Shown: in pieces, positions 36,445 to 45,839 of the stretch
How the letters are laid out: each line of letters starts with the position of its first letter
Position numbering within the stretch: the stretch's first letter is position 1
Origin: UBA7702 sp040776805
GTDB lineage: Bacteria; Bacillota; Dehalobacteriia; UBA7702
Direction of reading: 5' to 3'
DNA length: 64,000 nucleotides
Assembly (NCBI GenBank): GCA_040776805.1
Contig: JAXGZS010000005.1
Coordinates: 124,001 to 188,000, forward strand
Notes under the pieces: generated by a model
What the model was told of the DNA's origin: nothing
Databases searched by the model: none
What the model saw: the letters and a program-made list of their open reading frames with translations, nothing else
Position numbers and translations under genes: made by a program

Positions 36445-37563
36445 TTAATCTTTTGATTCTATTCCATAGATGGTATACATCGAAGAAATTATTTGACTTA
36501 CATCATATTTTTTTGCAACTTCAGAATTAAATTTACCCATTTTTTCCCGCAATTTGGATTCCGATGAGAGCTTTGTAATTGCAACGGCAAATTCTCGAGA
36601 ATCATCTGGGCGACACTTATAACCCGTAACTCCATTAATACTATAGTCGTTAATTCCATGGATGTTTGATGTTATTATTGGTAACCCAGAGGCCATAGCC
36701 TCAATAGCAGCTAACCCTAGTCCTTCTCGACGCGAAGGAAAGCAAAAGGCATCTGCAGTTTTATACAGTACATCAACATCTTTCCTATAACCTAGAAGCA
36801 ATACTCTTCCACATAATCCTAATTGCTCAATTGTCTTCTCTAAGTATTCTTTATAACTACCTCGCCCAGCAATTATATAGTATATATTATCCGATTTAAT
36901 TTTTGATATTGCATCAATAATAATTCGATGATTCTTGTTTTTATTTAGTTCTCCCACTGAAAGGAGCAAGAAGCACTCGTCCGGAACGCCAAGATCTCTT
37001 CGTTTTTTAATTTTATCAACGTTCGCTTCATAAAACTTAATCCACTCAATTCCCATACCACGTACATACTCAACTCGTTTTGAATGCAAGTAGTTTTTTG
37101 CAAATACATTGTCTTCAGAATTAATTGTAATTATCACATCTGTAAAAAAGCTACAAAACCATTCAATCGGAAAATATATGAGCCAGTTTCTAATTGGTGC
37201 ACCTTTATAAAAATGAAAACCATGTGCTGTGTAGATGACCTTTAATCTTTTTTTTCTCTCTTTACGGCAAACCAAACGCGTAATGGCAGATGCCACCGGG
37301 GTATGGGTATGAACAATATCATAATCAGAGCATTTTATCAGATCTCTAATCTCTTTATAAGCCATGGAATTGGTTTTTTTTACAGGACTTCTGGAAAATG
37401 GAATGTGATGTGTTTGACAATCAAGCTCGACAATTTTATTTGGTAACGGTTCTGTCAAATTACATGCCAGTTCAACCGTATACCCTTCATTCTGTAACAT
37501 CCTAATATGCTCCGTAAAAAAAACCATCGTAGAAGATATTGTTGTCACATATAATATTTTCAT
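36445..37563 (-). CDS. Glycosyltransferase family 4
   Basis: The 372-residue GT-B enzyme has an N-terminal acceptor half (MKILYVTTISSTMVFFTEH, HTHTPVASAITR, TAHGFHFYKGAP) and a C-terminal nucleotide-sugar half with the GT4 signature FPSRREGLGLAAIEAMASGLP. The motif E-x7-E is intact. It should transfer a sugar within repeat-unit assembly at the inner membrane face. Confidence 0.95.
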   Translation of the reverse strand: MKILYVTTISSTMVFFTEHIRMLQNEGYTVELACNLTEPLPNKIVELDCQTHHIPFSRSPVKKTNSMAYKEIRDLIKCSDYDIVHTHTPVASAITRLVCRKERKKRLKVIYTAHGFHFYKGAPIRNWLIYFPIEWFCSFFTDVIITINSEDNVFAKNYLHSKRVEYVRGMGIEWIKFYEANVDKIKKRRDLGVPDECFLLLSVGELNKNKNHRIIIDAISKIKSDNIYYIIAGRGSYKEYLEKTIEQLGLCGRVLLLGYRKDVDVLYKTADAFCFPSRREGLGLAAIEAMASGLPIITSNIHGINDYSINGVTGYKCRPDDSREFAVAITKLSSESKLREKMGKFNSEVAKKYDVSQIISSMYTIYGIESKD

Positions 37564-37865
37564 TGCTTTTAATACCCCATCATTTATTTAGATTCAATTA
37601 ATTATATGTAGTTGATGTTGTTTGACATAAACCTCATATCAATTATCGTGATACCACTTTAAGTTAGATATATGAAATTTTCATGATCAACAGAAAAATT
37701 ACTTGCGATATGCTGAAAAAAATGTTGAACAATCATCATGTGGATCAGCGCATCTCTTTTTTACAAAGCATTTCATTAAATCCGAATAAATATTGTGTTC
37801 CTCAATATTATCAAATAAGTACATTGTTAAAAAAGTATGTTCAATGTTTTTTATCCTACCTTATC
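37564..37865. other. AT-rich spacer, nothing recognised
   Basis: This 302-base gap interrupts an otherwise compact locus. It contains no supported frame, repeat or hairpin that I can see. Confidence 0.5.
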
Positions 37866-38859
37866 TCACTGTCTATATAAAGGGAAAAAAATTGAATTGG
37901 GATCAAAATTCCTCCTTTTTTTTCTTAAATCGGTAAGCTTATCGTAAACTTCTTTATTATGCATGATCTTGCCGATATAAAATGGCACATCTTCACCGGG
38001 GGCAAATGACTTTTTATATCGGTAGATGCCATCGTTTCCACCGTATCCACCTCCAAGAACGAATTTGTTTCTCCCTGTTTCTTTGCCCCATTTGATTATT
38101 TCAAGCTTTAGCAGATCATTTGGCCGCATTGGATAATATTCTTTCTGTGTTCCTCCAAGAAAGGAATAAAGATACTTATTGGAACACAACACGAGTTCTG
38201 TTGAGATTATTTTATCATCATACCAGACATGGAAAAATATATACTGACCTGCAAGAGTATTTACAATACTTTGAAAATAAGATCGTTCAAAATAATAATA
38301 ATCACGAGCATTATTACGCTCCATGGTACTGTAATAGATTTCTAGAAACTCATTCAAATGTTCCCCTGTGGTATCGATTGTCACAATAAGATTATTATTC
38401 CTTGCTTTCTTTACGTTCTTTCTGACCTTATGCTCAAATTCCATCCACATAGTATCCAAATCTCCATCTAATGTTCTTACAACATTATCGGAAATACGAA
38501 CTACTTCTCCAGGAAAAGCCAACCTGAAATCAACATTGTCAAAAAGGTGAAAGCGTATAAATTCAGTTACAATCTTATTTTCAGGAGCAATAACTGGACC
38601 ATGCCCTAAAGTATCCTTTGATTAGCTCATCGCTGGATTTTCCTTTTTTTACGATCGGGCCCCCATAACCGTAGGGTGTAATGATGTCAAAATACTGTTT
38701 GCCATTAACAAGCCAAGGTACAGGACGTTTAATATACATATTTCTTACTGTGTCAATACTGTTTGAATATTCAAAAACTTCACAAGTCCCTTTTTCAATT
38801 GATTCGTATAGCTTCCCGTATTCGGGCTGAAAAAATATATCAAACAAACTTTTCACCAA
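37866..38859 (-). pseudogene. FemAB/GNAT-type aminoacyltransferase split by one frameshift
   Basis: Two frames make one protein. The first (38859-38581) ends KGYFRAWSSYCS then TGA. The second frame reads ENKIVTEFIRFHLFDNVDF immediately at that point and continues to 37866. Removing one C from the CC at about 38582-38583 restores a protein of about 330 residues. The features fit FemAB/peptidoglycan-bridge-like acyltransferases: N-terminal YGYGGP, middle RKNVKKARNNNLIV, YYSTMERNNARDYYYF, and C-terminal LGGTQKEYYPMRPNDLLKLE. Such enzymes transfer amino acids from aminoacyl-tRNA or acylate sugars. A TTG or GTG start near 38859 overlaps the upstream aminotransferase. A sequencing error is as likely as true inactivation. 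Confidence 0.75.
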
Positions 38860-39892
38860 ACTTTCTTATTAACTCAATTTGAAGATTCATCTCTTTTTCT
38901 CCATATCGCTGGTCACAAATTAAGGATAACTCACTATCATATAAAAGTCGTTCTTCATTACTGAGTTGGAGATAGCCCGATAAAGGCCAATGAACAGGAC
39001 AATATACTTTATTATCAATTAAAAATTGTTTTAGAGCGTTTCTTTTATTATAATCAACTGTTACCGGCACAAATAACGGGCAATCCCCATTAGAGACAGT
39101 GTCAATAATTGGGGATAAATAATCTATGTTTTTCAGTCCATTGATGAGTATTTTTGCATTATTACGACGAATAGAAACAAAGTTATTGTTAGGAATGGCT
39201 TTAGCCATAGCGATAGAATGTGCATCAGCGGTATATCCCACATAATCTTTTTCAAGTAATTTTTCTGCATTAGCAAACAACGCTAAATATTCATCTTTAC
39301 TGCATGACTTTTCGTTAATAAATTGTGTTTTCAAGTTCATTGCCTTTGTACGCATGCTGATATATTTTTCATTTATGATTTCATTTGCCGAGTAATTAAA
39401 TTGACCGGTATTTTTACATGCAATTGCAGCACCTGGCACAGCATCCCATTTGCGAAAGCTAGCATATAAATAAGTTGACGATGATAAATTAAGATCATTA
39501 CAATATATGGAGTGAGTAACATCGTGAATGGTAATTGCCCCGTCTGGAGGTAACAACGCATCTTGTGTATAACCAAAATAATCCATTTGATAAAAGATGT
39601 CTGTTTTGATATCGCGATTATATTCTGCTACAAATTTATGTTCCCGAACAATTACGGGATAAAACTCAATCGAAATGTCTGCTTTGAGAAATGGTTCGAT
39701 CATTGTATGGCAGCAATATGATGGAAGGTATGCCTTCCGGCATCCATATTCACGAACAGCGTCTTCAATTATTGCGTATAATGCAGTTCTTCCGGAAATA
39801 AAAAGTTGCTTATCACCATTCCAATCAGTCCAAATTGGTCTTGATAAACTGTTAGAAGTGAGATGGCTCCAAAATTCGCTACCGATTTCCAC
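38840..39892 (-). CDS. DegT/DnrJ-like PLP-fold aminotransferase homologue
   Basis: The 350-residue protein has the fold type I layout seen in DegT relatives: FISGRTALYAIIEDA near the N-terminus, KAYLPSYCCHTMIEPFLKADI, ITIHDVTHSIYC (PLP Asp region) and YASFRKWDAVPGA, where RKW supplies the candidate PLP Lys. The start is GTG at 39892, overlapping the ATP-grasp stop by one base. Between an ATP-grasp ligase and a FemAB-like transferase it probably builds an amino substituent for the polysaccharide. Reaction unknown. Confidence 0.72.
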   Translation of the reverse strand: MEIGSEFWSHLTSNSLSRPIWTDWNGDKQLFISGRTALYAIIEDAVREYGCRKAYLPSYCCHTMIEPFLKADISIEFYPVIVREHKFVAEYNRDIKTDIFYQMDYFGYTQDALLPPDGAITIHDVTHSIYCNDLNLSSSTYLYASFRKWDAVPGAAIACKNTGQFNYSANEIINEKYISMRTKAMNLKTQFINEKSCSKDEYLALFANAEKLLEKDYVGYTADAHSIAMAKAIPNNNFVSIRRNNAKILINGLKNIDYLSPIIDTVSNGDCPLFVPVTVDYNKRNALKQFLIDNKVYCPVHWPLSGYLQLSNEERLLYDSELSLICDQRYGEKEMNLQIELIRKFGEKFV

Positions 39893-41184
39893 TATGCTCT
39901 CCAGTCAATTAAGCAATCTATATTGCTTGGATCAAAACAAGGAATACCAAGTTTTTCTTTAACCAATTTTCTCTCTTGATAAGCATTATCTATTAATATG
40001 CATGGCTTATCCGTGTTCATACTCTGGTACTTATGTTCATCACTTGCTATTACAATCACGGTGCTAAACAAAGCTGCAGAAATATTTAAAGAAGAGAGTG
40101 TTTCATGTATATCATCGGAATGCTTTGTAATCAAAACCACCTCAACTCCCTTGTTAAGGCATTGATATAAAAATAAAAACATCCATTGATTATATTCCTT
40201 TTTATTGAATACAAGAGTATCATCAAAATCTAAGTAAACACGTTCATACTTGCAATCAATCATATATCTGTCTACATATAACTTATCTGCAGTTATTTTG
40301 CATTGATTTGGTGTAAAATCTACATCCATATCGGAAAAATCGCACAATGATAAAAGTGGCAGATTAACGTCGAGACTCTTACTTACGCCAAAAGTTCCTG
40401 CAAATCTAGTCGATATTTCCATGAGTTTATACTTTCCGGTAATAGCTTTTTTACATTGAAAGAACCAATATCCACGAAATTTAATTCTTGAAGATATCGC
40501 CTTTGCAATGGAAACAATTTCTTCACTTAATGCGATAGTCTCTGATCGTGCACTTATACCGTTAAGTATCCGTCCTCGAGTTCTCGGTTGTACGAAACGC
40601 AGTTTACCGTGCCTATCAGTAAAACAATCAACAGTTATTTCATCGCCTGGTAGAAACTCACAGAATAGATATTGAGAGTATTGGTTCTGTAGCCGCTTCA
40701 TTTCAGCGGAATTCTTAACGACAAAACAGTTCCTGCCACCCTGCCCAACATCATCCTTTGCAAATAAGGGATATTCATTGTCGGTTGTTGGTGCAGTAGA
40801 GTAAACGTAAGGTATGAAACCAAAACCACATAATGCTTCGTAGGTTTTTGATTTGTATCTGCATATAAGCGCAGTATTATACTCTGACGCAACAACTACA
40901 GCATCAATGGAATCCCTATTTTGCGTTAATGTAACTACAGTGGAATCATGAGTAGGAATAATAAACTTAATGTTCTGATTATGAATACATTCATTCAGTG
41001 CATTGATAAAACCCTCTTCATTTGTGTATGGTAAATCAATAATTGCGTCTTCACAAATAAAGCGTGAATGATTATCATAGCTGGACGCAAGAATTGGCTT
41101 GAAACGCAAACTATATTTAAGTGCCATAAAAATTTGAGATGCGCTGTAGGAACCACCACCAAATATTAAAACGTTTTCTCGCAT
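39892..41184 (-). CDS. ATP-grasp ligase fused to a HAD-type hydrolase domain
   Basis: Residues 1-310 are ATP-grasp: an N-terminal Rossmann part MRENVLIFGGGSYSASQ, the ATP-binding PLFAKDDVGQGGRN, FCEFLPGDEITVDCFTD, and the metal region KLMEISTRFAGTFGVS. Residues 325-430 are HAD-like: VYLDFDDTLVFNKK (nucleophile Asp and acid Asp), VVLITKHSDD (motif II Thr/Lys region) and PCILIDNAYQERK (motif III). Single-chain ATP-grasp plus HAD is uncommon. It sits seven bases after the sugar transferase gene. It may ligate an amino acid or carboxylate to an amino sugar or another acceptor; substrate unknown. Confidence 0.82.
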   Translation of the reverse strand: MRENVLIFGGGSYSASQIFMALKYSLRFKPILASSYDNHSRFICEDAIIDLPYTNEEGFINALNECIHNQNIKFIIPTHDSTVVTLTQNRDSIDAVVVASEYNTALICRYKSKTYEALCGFGFIPYVYSTAPTTDNEYPLFAKDDVGQGGRNCFVVKNSAEMKRLQNQYSQYLFCEFLPGDEITVDCFTDRHGKLRFVQPRTRGRILNGISARSETIALSEEIVSIAKAISSRIKFRGYWFFQCKKAITGKYKLMEISTRFAGTFGVSKSLDVNLPLLSLCDFSDMDVDFTPNQCKITADKLYVDRYMIDCKYERVYLDFDDTLVFNKKEYNQWMFLFLYQCLNKGVEVVLITKHSDDIHETLSSLNISAALFSTVIVIASDEHKYQSMNTDKPCILIDNAYQERKLVKEKLGIPCFDPSNIDCLIDWRA

Positions 41185-41190
41185 TCTATA

Positions 41191-41877
41191 TTACCTCGTA
41201 TGGCTTCGAATAACATTTTTACGTTCGACATCTAATGGTCTATATATAATGTCTTCGTATTCAATAAAAGAACCCGTGTCTATATTTTTATGACTAAGTA
41301 CAACAATTACTGTTTTAACTACCGTTCTTATATCTATGAAAAAAGATACATTATTAACATAGTCGAGATCCATAGAAAACTTATCTTCCCAAGACACATA
41401 ATTCCTACCATTTATCTGAGCAAGACCTGTGATTCCTGGCCTAACGTCGTGACGATGATGCTCGGCCACGGTATAATATGGCAAATATCGAATTATAAGT
41501 GGTCTTGGCCCAACTATACTCATATCTCCAAAGAGAACATTGATTGCTTCTGGGAGTTCATCCAGACTGGTACTGCGTAGGAACTTCCCGAACTTTGTCA
41601 GTCTTGCCTCATCCGATAACAAATCTCCGTTAGCGTCGCTTTCATCCGTCATGGAACGGAATTTATAGAGCGTAAAGATGCGTTCTTTCCCTGTTTCAGT
41701 GTCAATTCGACCGGGACGCTCTTGTTTGAATATCACCGGGCTGCCCAGCTTTAACCGAACAAAAACCGCAATGATGGCATAAAGCCAACAAAAGACGATC
41801 ATGGCCGTCAAAGCGCAAACAATATCCAGAATTCTCTTCACATATTTGCAATAAAATCCATCTTTCCCTTTTTTCAC
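41191..41877 (-). CDS. Initiating undecaprenyl-phosphate sugar phosphotransferase (PglC/WbaP C-terminal type)
   Basis: The 228-residue bacterial sugar transferase has one membrane helix or re-entrant hairpin (about 12-36). The catalytic domain follows: SPVIFKQERPGR, FTLYKFRSMTDESDANG, LRSTSLDELPEAINVLFGDMS, IVGPRPL and RPGITGLAQINGRN. It loads the first sugar-1-phosphate onto undecaprenyl phosphate. GTG at 41877 overlaps the aminotransferase stop by four bases. With the neighbouring dehydratase and aminotransferase, the first sugar is probably a bacillosamine-type UDP-4-amino sugar. Confidence 0.93.
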   Translation of the reverse strand: MKKGKDGFYCKYVKRILDIVCALTAMIVFCWLYAIIAVFVRLKLGSPVIFKQERPGRIDTETGKERIFTLYKFRSMTDESDANGDLLSDEARLTKFGKFLRSTSLDELPEAINVLFGDMSIVGPRPLIIRYLPYYTVAEHHRHDVRPGITGLAQINGRNYVSWEDKFSMDLDYVNNVSFFIDIRTVVKTVIVVLSHKNIDTGSFIEYEDIIYRPLDVERKNVIRSHTR

Positions 41878-43001
41878 CTGAACATACCTCTAACTATATC
41901 GATAATGCGGTTTTGTTCCTCTTCTGTCATCTTAATATCGCTGGGCAAGCATAAACCCCTGGCAAAGATGTCACCGCCGACGTCTCCCTCGACACTGACA
42001 AAATCGCGGTCTTTAAATACCGGTTGCAGATGCATGGGTTTCCAGATGGGGCGGGCTTCCATGTTTTCTTTCGCCAGCTTCTCCATGATATCCAAGGGCT
42101 TCACCTTGCAATCCTTCGCCAACAAAATACAAGAAAGCCAAAAATTTGGTTCTGTGTAGGGAAGATACGGGTTCATCTTCAACGGCAAGCAGGCAAAGGC
42201 TTCTTTGTATTTCATGTAAATTTCTTTTTTCCGTGCTTTATGTTCATCAATATGTAAAAGTTGACCACGACCGATGCCGGCAACCACATTGCTCATGCGG
42301 TAGTTATAGCCAATTTCTTTATGCTCATACCAAGGCGCCGCCTCCCGCGATTGCGTACTCCAGAAACGGGCTTTTTTGACAGCCTCTTCGTCGTCACTGA
42401 GTAACATACCTCCGCCGGAGGTGGTGATGATCTTGTTCCCATTGAAACTAACAATATTATACTTACCGAAGGCGCCGGTCTGCTGACCTTTATAGGTGGC
42501 AGAAAGGCTTTCCGCGGCGTCTTCAATGAGGGTTGCACCATAAGCGTCGCATATGTTTTTGATTTCCTCCAGCTTTGCCGGAATTCCATATAAATTGGCA
42601 CAAATTACAGTTTTACCATTGGGGTATTTTTCAAAGGCTTTTTTGAGGGCATGGGGGTCCATGTTCCAAGTTTCCCGTTCAGCATCAATAAAGACCTGAA
42701 CACCGCCCTCATAGGATACAGGATTTACCGTGGCAGCGAAGGTCAAATCAGAGCAGAATACCACATCGCCTGGTTTAACCCCTGATAGCTTTACAGCCAA
42801 ATGAAGCGCTGCCGTACCGGATACCAGCGCAGCGCCATGCTTTATACCGACATAATCACTGATCTCCCTCTCAAACCCATCAACATTGGCTCCCAAAGGG
42901 GCAATCCAGTTTGTCGTAAAAGCTTCCTTTACGAATTCCTGTTCCTCTCCGTGCATGGTCGGTGACGAAAGATAAACGCGTTTGCTCTTCAATGGACTCA
43001 C
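41874..43001 (-). CDS. DegT/DnrJ/EryC1 sugar aminotransferase (PglE-like)
   Basis: The 375-residue PLP enzyme aminates a 4-keto nucleotide sugar. Signatures are SSPTMHGEEQEFVKEAF, TNWIAPLGANV, VSGTAALHLAV, EDAAESLSATYKG and SFNGNKIITTSGGGML with the PLP Lys. Family members starting this way serve UDP-bacillosamine or legionaminic pathways. GTG at 43001 is very close to GGGAAG; TTG at 42992 has better spacing, so the first three residues are uncertain. It follows the dehydratase gene by 65 bases. Confidence 0.93.
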   Translation of the reverse strand: MSPLKSKRVYLSSPTMHGEEQEFVKEAFTTNWIAPLGANVDGFEREISDYVGIKHGAALVSGTAALHLAVKLSGVKPGDVVFCSDLTFAATVNPVSYEGGVQVFIDAERETWNMDPHALKKAFEKYPNGKTVICANLYGIPAKLEEIKNICDAYGATLIEDAAESLSATYKGQQTGAFGKYNIVSFNGNKIITTSGGGMLLSDDEEAVKKARFWSTQSREAAPWYEHKEIGYNYRMSNVVAGIGRGQLLHIDEHKARKKEIYMKYKEAFACLPLKMNPYLPYTEPNFWLSCILLAKDCKVKPLDIMEKLAKENMEARPIWKPMHLQPVFKDRDFVSVEGDVGGDIFARGLCLPSDIKMTEEEQNRIIDIVRGMFR

Positions 43002-43066
43002 TTCCCGTCATCTATTTTAGGTCATTCTGTGAACGTCTTGATCGATTGCGGCAGATACGCTTTTGC

Positions 43067-45028
43067 TCATTGGGCAACTTCTGAGCCCACCGCTTTTTCC
43101 ATTTGGTTCAAAGGCAGAATGTTTCCTTTGGTGATGGGCACAATATTCTGTTGCCTTTGTTCTGTCGGCAGCACGTAATGATTTTTCTTGAAGCTGGGCA
43201 GGATCTGCCCCATTTCAAAAAAGAGATAATCACGGTTTCTGGTCGCCACTGCTTTTTCAAGCAGGTCGATGTTCTCTTTGATTTTTTCTCTGGAAATGCA
43301 AATCTGATTGGCCCGAAAAATGCGGTCATGTTCGGTATGGTGAACGGCTTCCTCATCCAGCAGCAATTCTTCATAGAGCTTTTCACCGGGACGCAGGCCG
43401 GTAAAGACAATATCAACATCCTGATAGGGTATATAGCCCTTCATTTTGATCATATTTTCCGCCAAAGTGACAATTTTAATGGGCTCGCCCATGTTCAGGA
43501 CGAAGAGTTCCCCTCCCTTGGCCATGGTGCCGGCCTGAAGCACCAGATTTACCGCTTCCGGAATGGTCATAAAGTAGCGCGTGATATCCTTATGGGTAAC
43601 GGTAACCGGGCCGCCTTCCCTGATCTGCTGTTCAAACAGGGGAACCACAGAGCCATTGGAGCCCAAAACATTGCCGAAGCGAACCGCGGCAAATTCCGTA
43701 TCTCCGCTGTTTTTGCTCTGCACGATCATCTCACAAAGGCGTTTTGTAGCGCCCATAAAGCTGCTGGGGCGCACAGCCTTGTCGCTGGAAATCAGCACAA
43801 ACTTTTTCACACCGTAAATTTCCGCCAGATTTGCGGTAATATACGTCCCCAAAACATTGTTTTTCACGGCTTCTTCCGGGTTATGCTCCATCAGCGGAAC
43901 GTGTTTATGAGCGGCGGCGTGAAAGACATAGTCGGGACGATAAAAATGGAACATTTGCTCCATCTTTTTTTGATCCCGAACCGACGCGATTTCTACAACG
44001 ATCTCCTGAGGCGGGATGCCGGCTTGGAGCAATTCCTGCTGAAGAGCGTAGGCGCCATTTTCATAAATATCGAGAATAATCAGGAGTTTTGCACCGGATT
44101 TGGCAATCTGCCGGCACAATTCGGCGCCGATGGACCCGCCGCCGCCGGTGACCATGACAATCTTATCCTTGATAAAAGAACGCAGTTCCGGCGTATCCTC
44201 CATGTTAACTTCACGGTTCAGCAGATCTTCCAAGCAAATGGACCGCATATGACCGTTGATATCAACGGGGCAGGCCATCTTGCTGAAGTACGAAGGCAAT
44301 ATCTTGGTGCGGCAAGGGGTTTTCGCGCAGAATTCAAAGATCTGACGCCTCTGGCCCGTAGACGCCGAAGGAATACAGATATAGATCGTATCAATGGCAT
44401 GTTCGGCGCAGAGTTTTGGAATTTCGGCAATCGTGCCTGAAATCGGAATGCCGTAAATCATGCGTCCCCATTTCGAGGGATCGTCATCCACAACGCAAAC
44501 CGGCTTTATGTTATAAAAGCATTCTGCGCACAATTCCCGCAGCATCGAGGCGCCGGCACTGCCCGCGCCGACCACGAGAATGCGTTCCAGCTTATTCGCC
44601 GTGGGAAGCTGTGGTTTTTTTCTTTCGATCATGCGCTCTCTGTACATGCGATAGAGGTAACGGTAGGTCACAAGGACAATGGACGCCAAACATATCCCTA
44701 AAAGATTATCGGCAAAGGGGAACCACTTTAGAAAAAACCAGTGAAATACGCTGTATGAAAATCCCGCCCCAAGGGACGAAACCGTACATATGGCGTATTC
44801 ACGCATTTCCGCATACCGCCATAAGCTGCGATATACATTGAGAAGTATCGAAAAGAAAGCATAGAACAGCAACAGTATAACGATGGATAAAAATAAGCTG
44901 CCGCCATCGAGGGGTTTATTATAATACAGAGGTAAAATGGTAAAACCATAAATCAACGCGACAAGAGTAAGATCGATGATAAAGATGATGAGTTCGCGAT
45001 ATTTTGAAAATTTAAAGACATTAACCAT
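43067..45028 (-). CDS. Membrane nucleotide-sugar 4,6-dehydratase (PglF/CapD/FlmA type)
   Basis: The 653-residue protein has four N-terminal helices (about 10-125) and a CoA-binding-like Rossmann domain (about 145-270, RILVVGAGSAGASMLREL). The SDR dehydratase domain follows from about 290 (VMVTGGGGSIGAELCRQI, AAHKHVPLMEHNPEEAV, SSDKAVRPSSFMGATKR). The SDR S-x-K variants at the usual Y-x-x-x-K position are typical of this group. It converts UDP-GlcNAc to a 4-keto-6-deoxy sugar, feeding the adjacent aminotransferase. ATG at 45028 follows GAGGGGGG. Confidence 0.95.
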   Translation of the reverse strand: MVNVFKFSKYRELIIFIIDLTLVALIYGFTILPLYYNKPLDGGSLFLSIVILLLFYAFFSILLNVYRSLWRYAEMREYAICTVSSLGAGFSYSVFHWFFLKWFPFADNLLGICLASIVLVTYRYLYRMYRERMIERKKPQLPTANKLERILVVGAGSAGASMLRELCAECFYNIKPVCVVDDDPSKWGRMIYGIPISGTIAEIPKLCAEHAIDTIYICIPSASTGQRRQIFEFCAKTPCRTKILPSYFSKMACPVDINGHMRSICLEDLLNREVNMEDTPELRSFIKDKIVMVTGGGGSIGAELCRQIAKSGAKLLIILDIYENGAYALQQELLQAGIPPQEIVVEIASVRDQKKMEQMFHFYRPDYVFHAAAHKHVPLMEHNPEEAVKNNVLGTYITANLAEIYGVKKFVLISSDKAVRPSSFMGATKRLCEMIVQSKNSGDTEFAAVRFGNVLGSNGSVVPLFEQQIREGGPVTVTHKDITRYFMTIPEAVNLVLQAGTMAKGGELFVLNMGEPIKIVTLAENMIKMKGYIPYQDVDIVFTGLRPGEKLYEELLLDEEAVHHTEHDRIFRANQICISREKIKENIDLLEKAVATRNRDYLFFEMGQILPSFKKNHYVLPTEQRQQNIVPITKGNILPLNQMEKAVGSEVAQ

Positions 45029-45087
45029 GTTTTCCCCCCTCGTATTTCATCCTTCCTCAAGCAACGGTGCGTCATAAGAATCGTAAA

Positions 45088-45816
45088 TTATGGTTGGCGG
45101 AGAGTCTCTCCTTTTACGGCATGGTATAATTCCGTATGATTGCGCCTCAGCCGCTGGATCGTATCTTGACGGCAATGCTTTTCAATCTGCTGCATCGCCT
45201 GGTCCATCATGGGCTTTCTTTCTTGCATGTCGTGGGTATCATCCGCCAAATAGGAACAAACATCATGTTCCAACAAGGCCACCGCTTTTTTTCTGCCGAT
45301 CAAGCGGAGCAGCGCTTCCGCGTTGACTTGTCCCTTGATTTTCTCCCCGTCGCAAAGAGCGCAAACTGTTTCCCAGGGATTTGTGCTGAGATAACGGTCG
45401 ACATGGGCGATAATCAGCTTTTCTTCCACGGCGTTCACAAAATGTTCGAGTTCCGCCGCCATGCCGGCAGGGAAGGCGCCGTAGGGCGGTTCCAATAGAA
45501 TATAGGGACTCCTTCCCAAGGCCAGCTTGGGAAAGTCAGGACTTTCCGTGATCCCCTTAAAGTATCTCACTTCCGCGCCCAAATAGATTTCAGGCATGGA
45601 TTCGCGATCATAATATTTCATAAGCTGCGCATAACAAGCCTCCCGCCGGGCGAAGAAACCGTGGAGCGTATCCTTGTCACCCCTGAAATGGGGGGTGGCG
45701 ATCACGGCGTCCACGCCCTGTTGTTTTAACAGGCGGAGCATTGCACAGGATTCGGCGGAGGAACCCGCGCCGTCGTCCATGCGGGGAAGAATGTGGGTAT
45801 GAATATCAAACAACAT
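45088..45816 (-). CDS. PHP-type tyrosine phosphatase (CpsB/YwqE)
   Basis: The 242-residue metal-dependent phosphatase dephosphorylates the BY-kinase tyrosine tail. Metal-binding signatures are FDIHTHILPRMDDGAGS, IATPHFRGD, the Glu in YLGAEVRY and IIAHVDRY near the C-terminal half. It follows the BY-kinase gene by 23 bases, as in cps operons. The kinase-phosphatase pair controls chain length and export. Confidence 0.95.
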   Translation of the reverse strand: MLFDIHTHILPRMDDGAGSSAESCAMLRLLKQQGVDAVIATPHFRGDKDTLHGFFARREACYAQLMKYYDRESMPEIYLGAEVRYFKGITESPDFPKLALGRSPYILLEPPYGAFPAGMAAELEHFVNAVEEKLIIAHVDRYLSTNPWETVCALCDGEKIKGQVNAEALLRLIGRKKAVALLEHDVCSYLADDTHDMQERKPMMDQAMQQIEKHCRQDTIQRLRRNHTELYHAVKGETLRQP

Positions 45817-45839
45817 AACGTGACCATTTCTTTGTGAGA

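Noticed and set aside
43103..44440. A 445-codon frame on the plus strand
   Set aside because: It lies opposite the dehydratase gene, whose product is unmistakable, has no recognisable motif and comes from GC bias in the third position.
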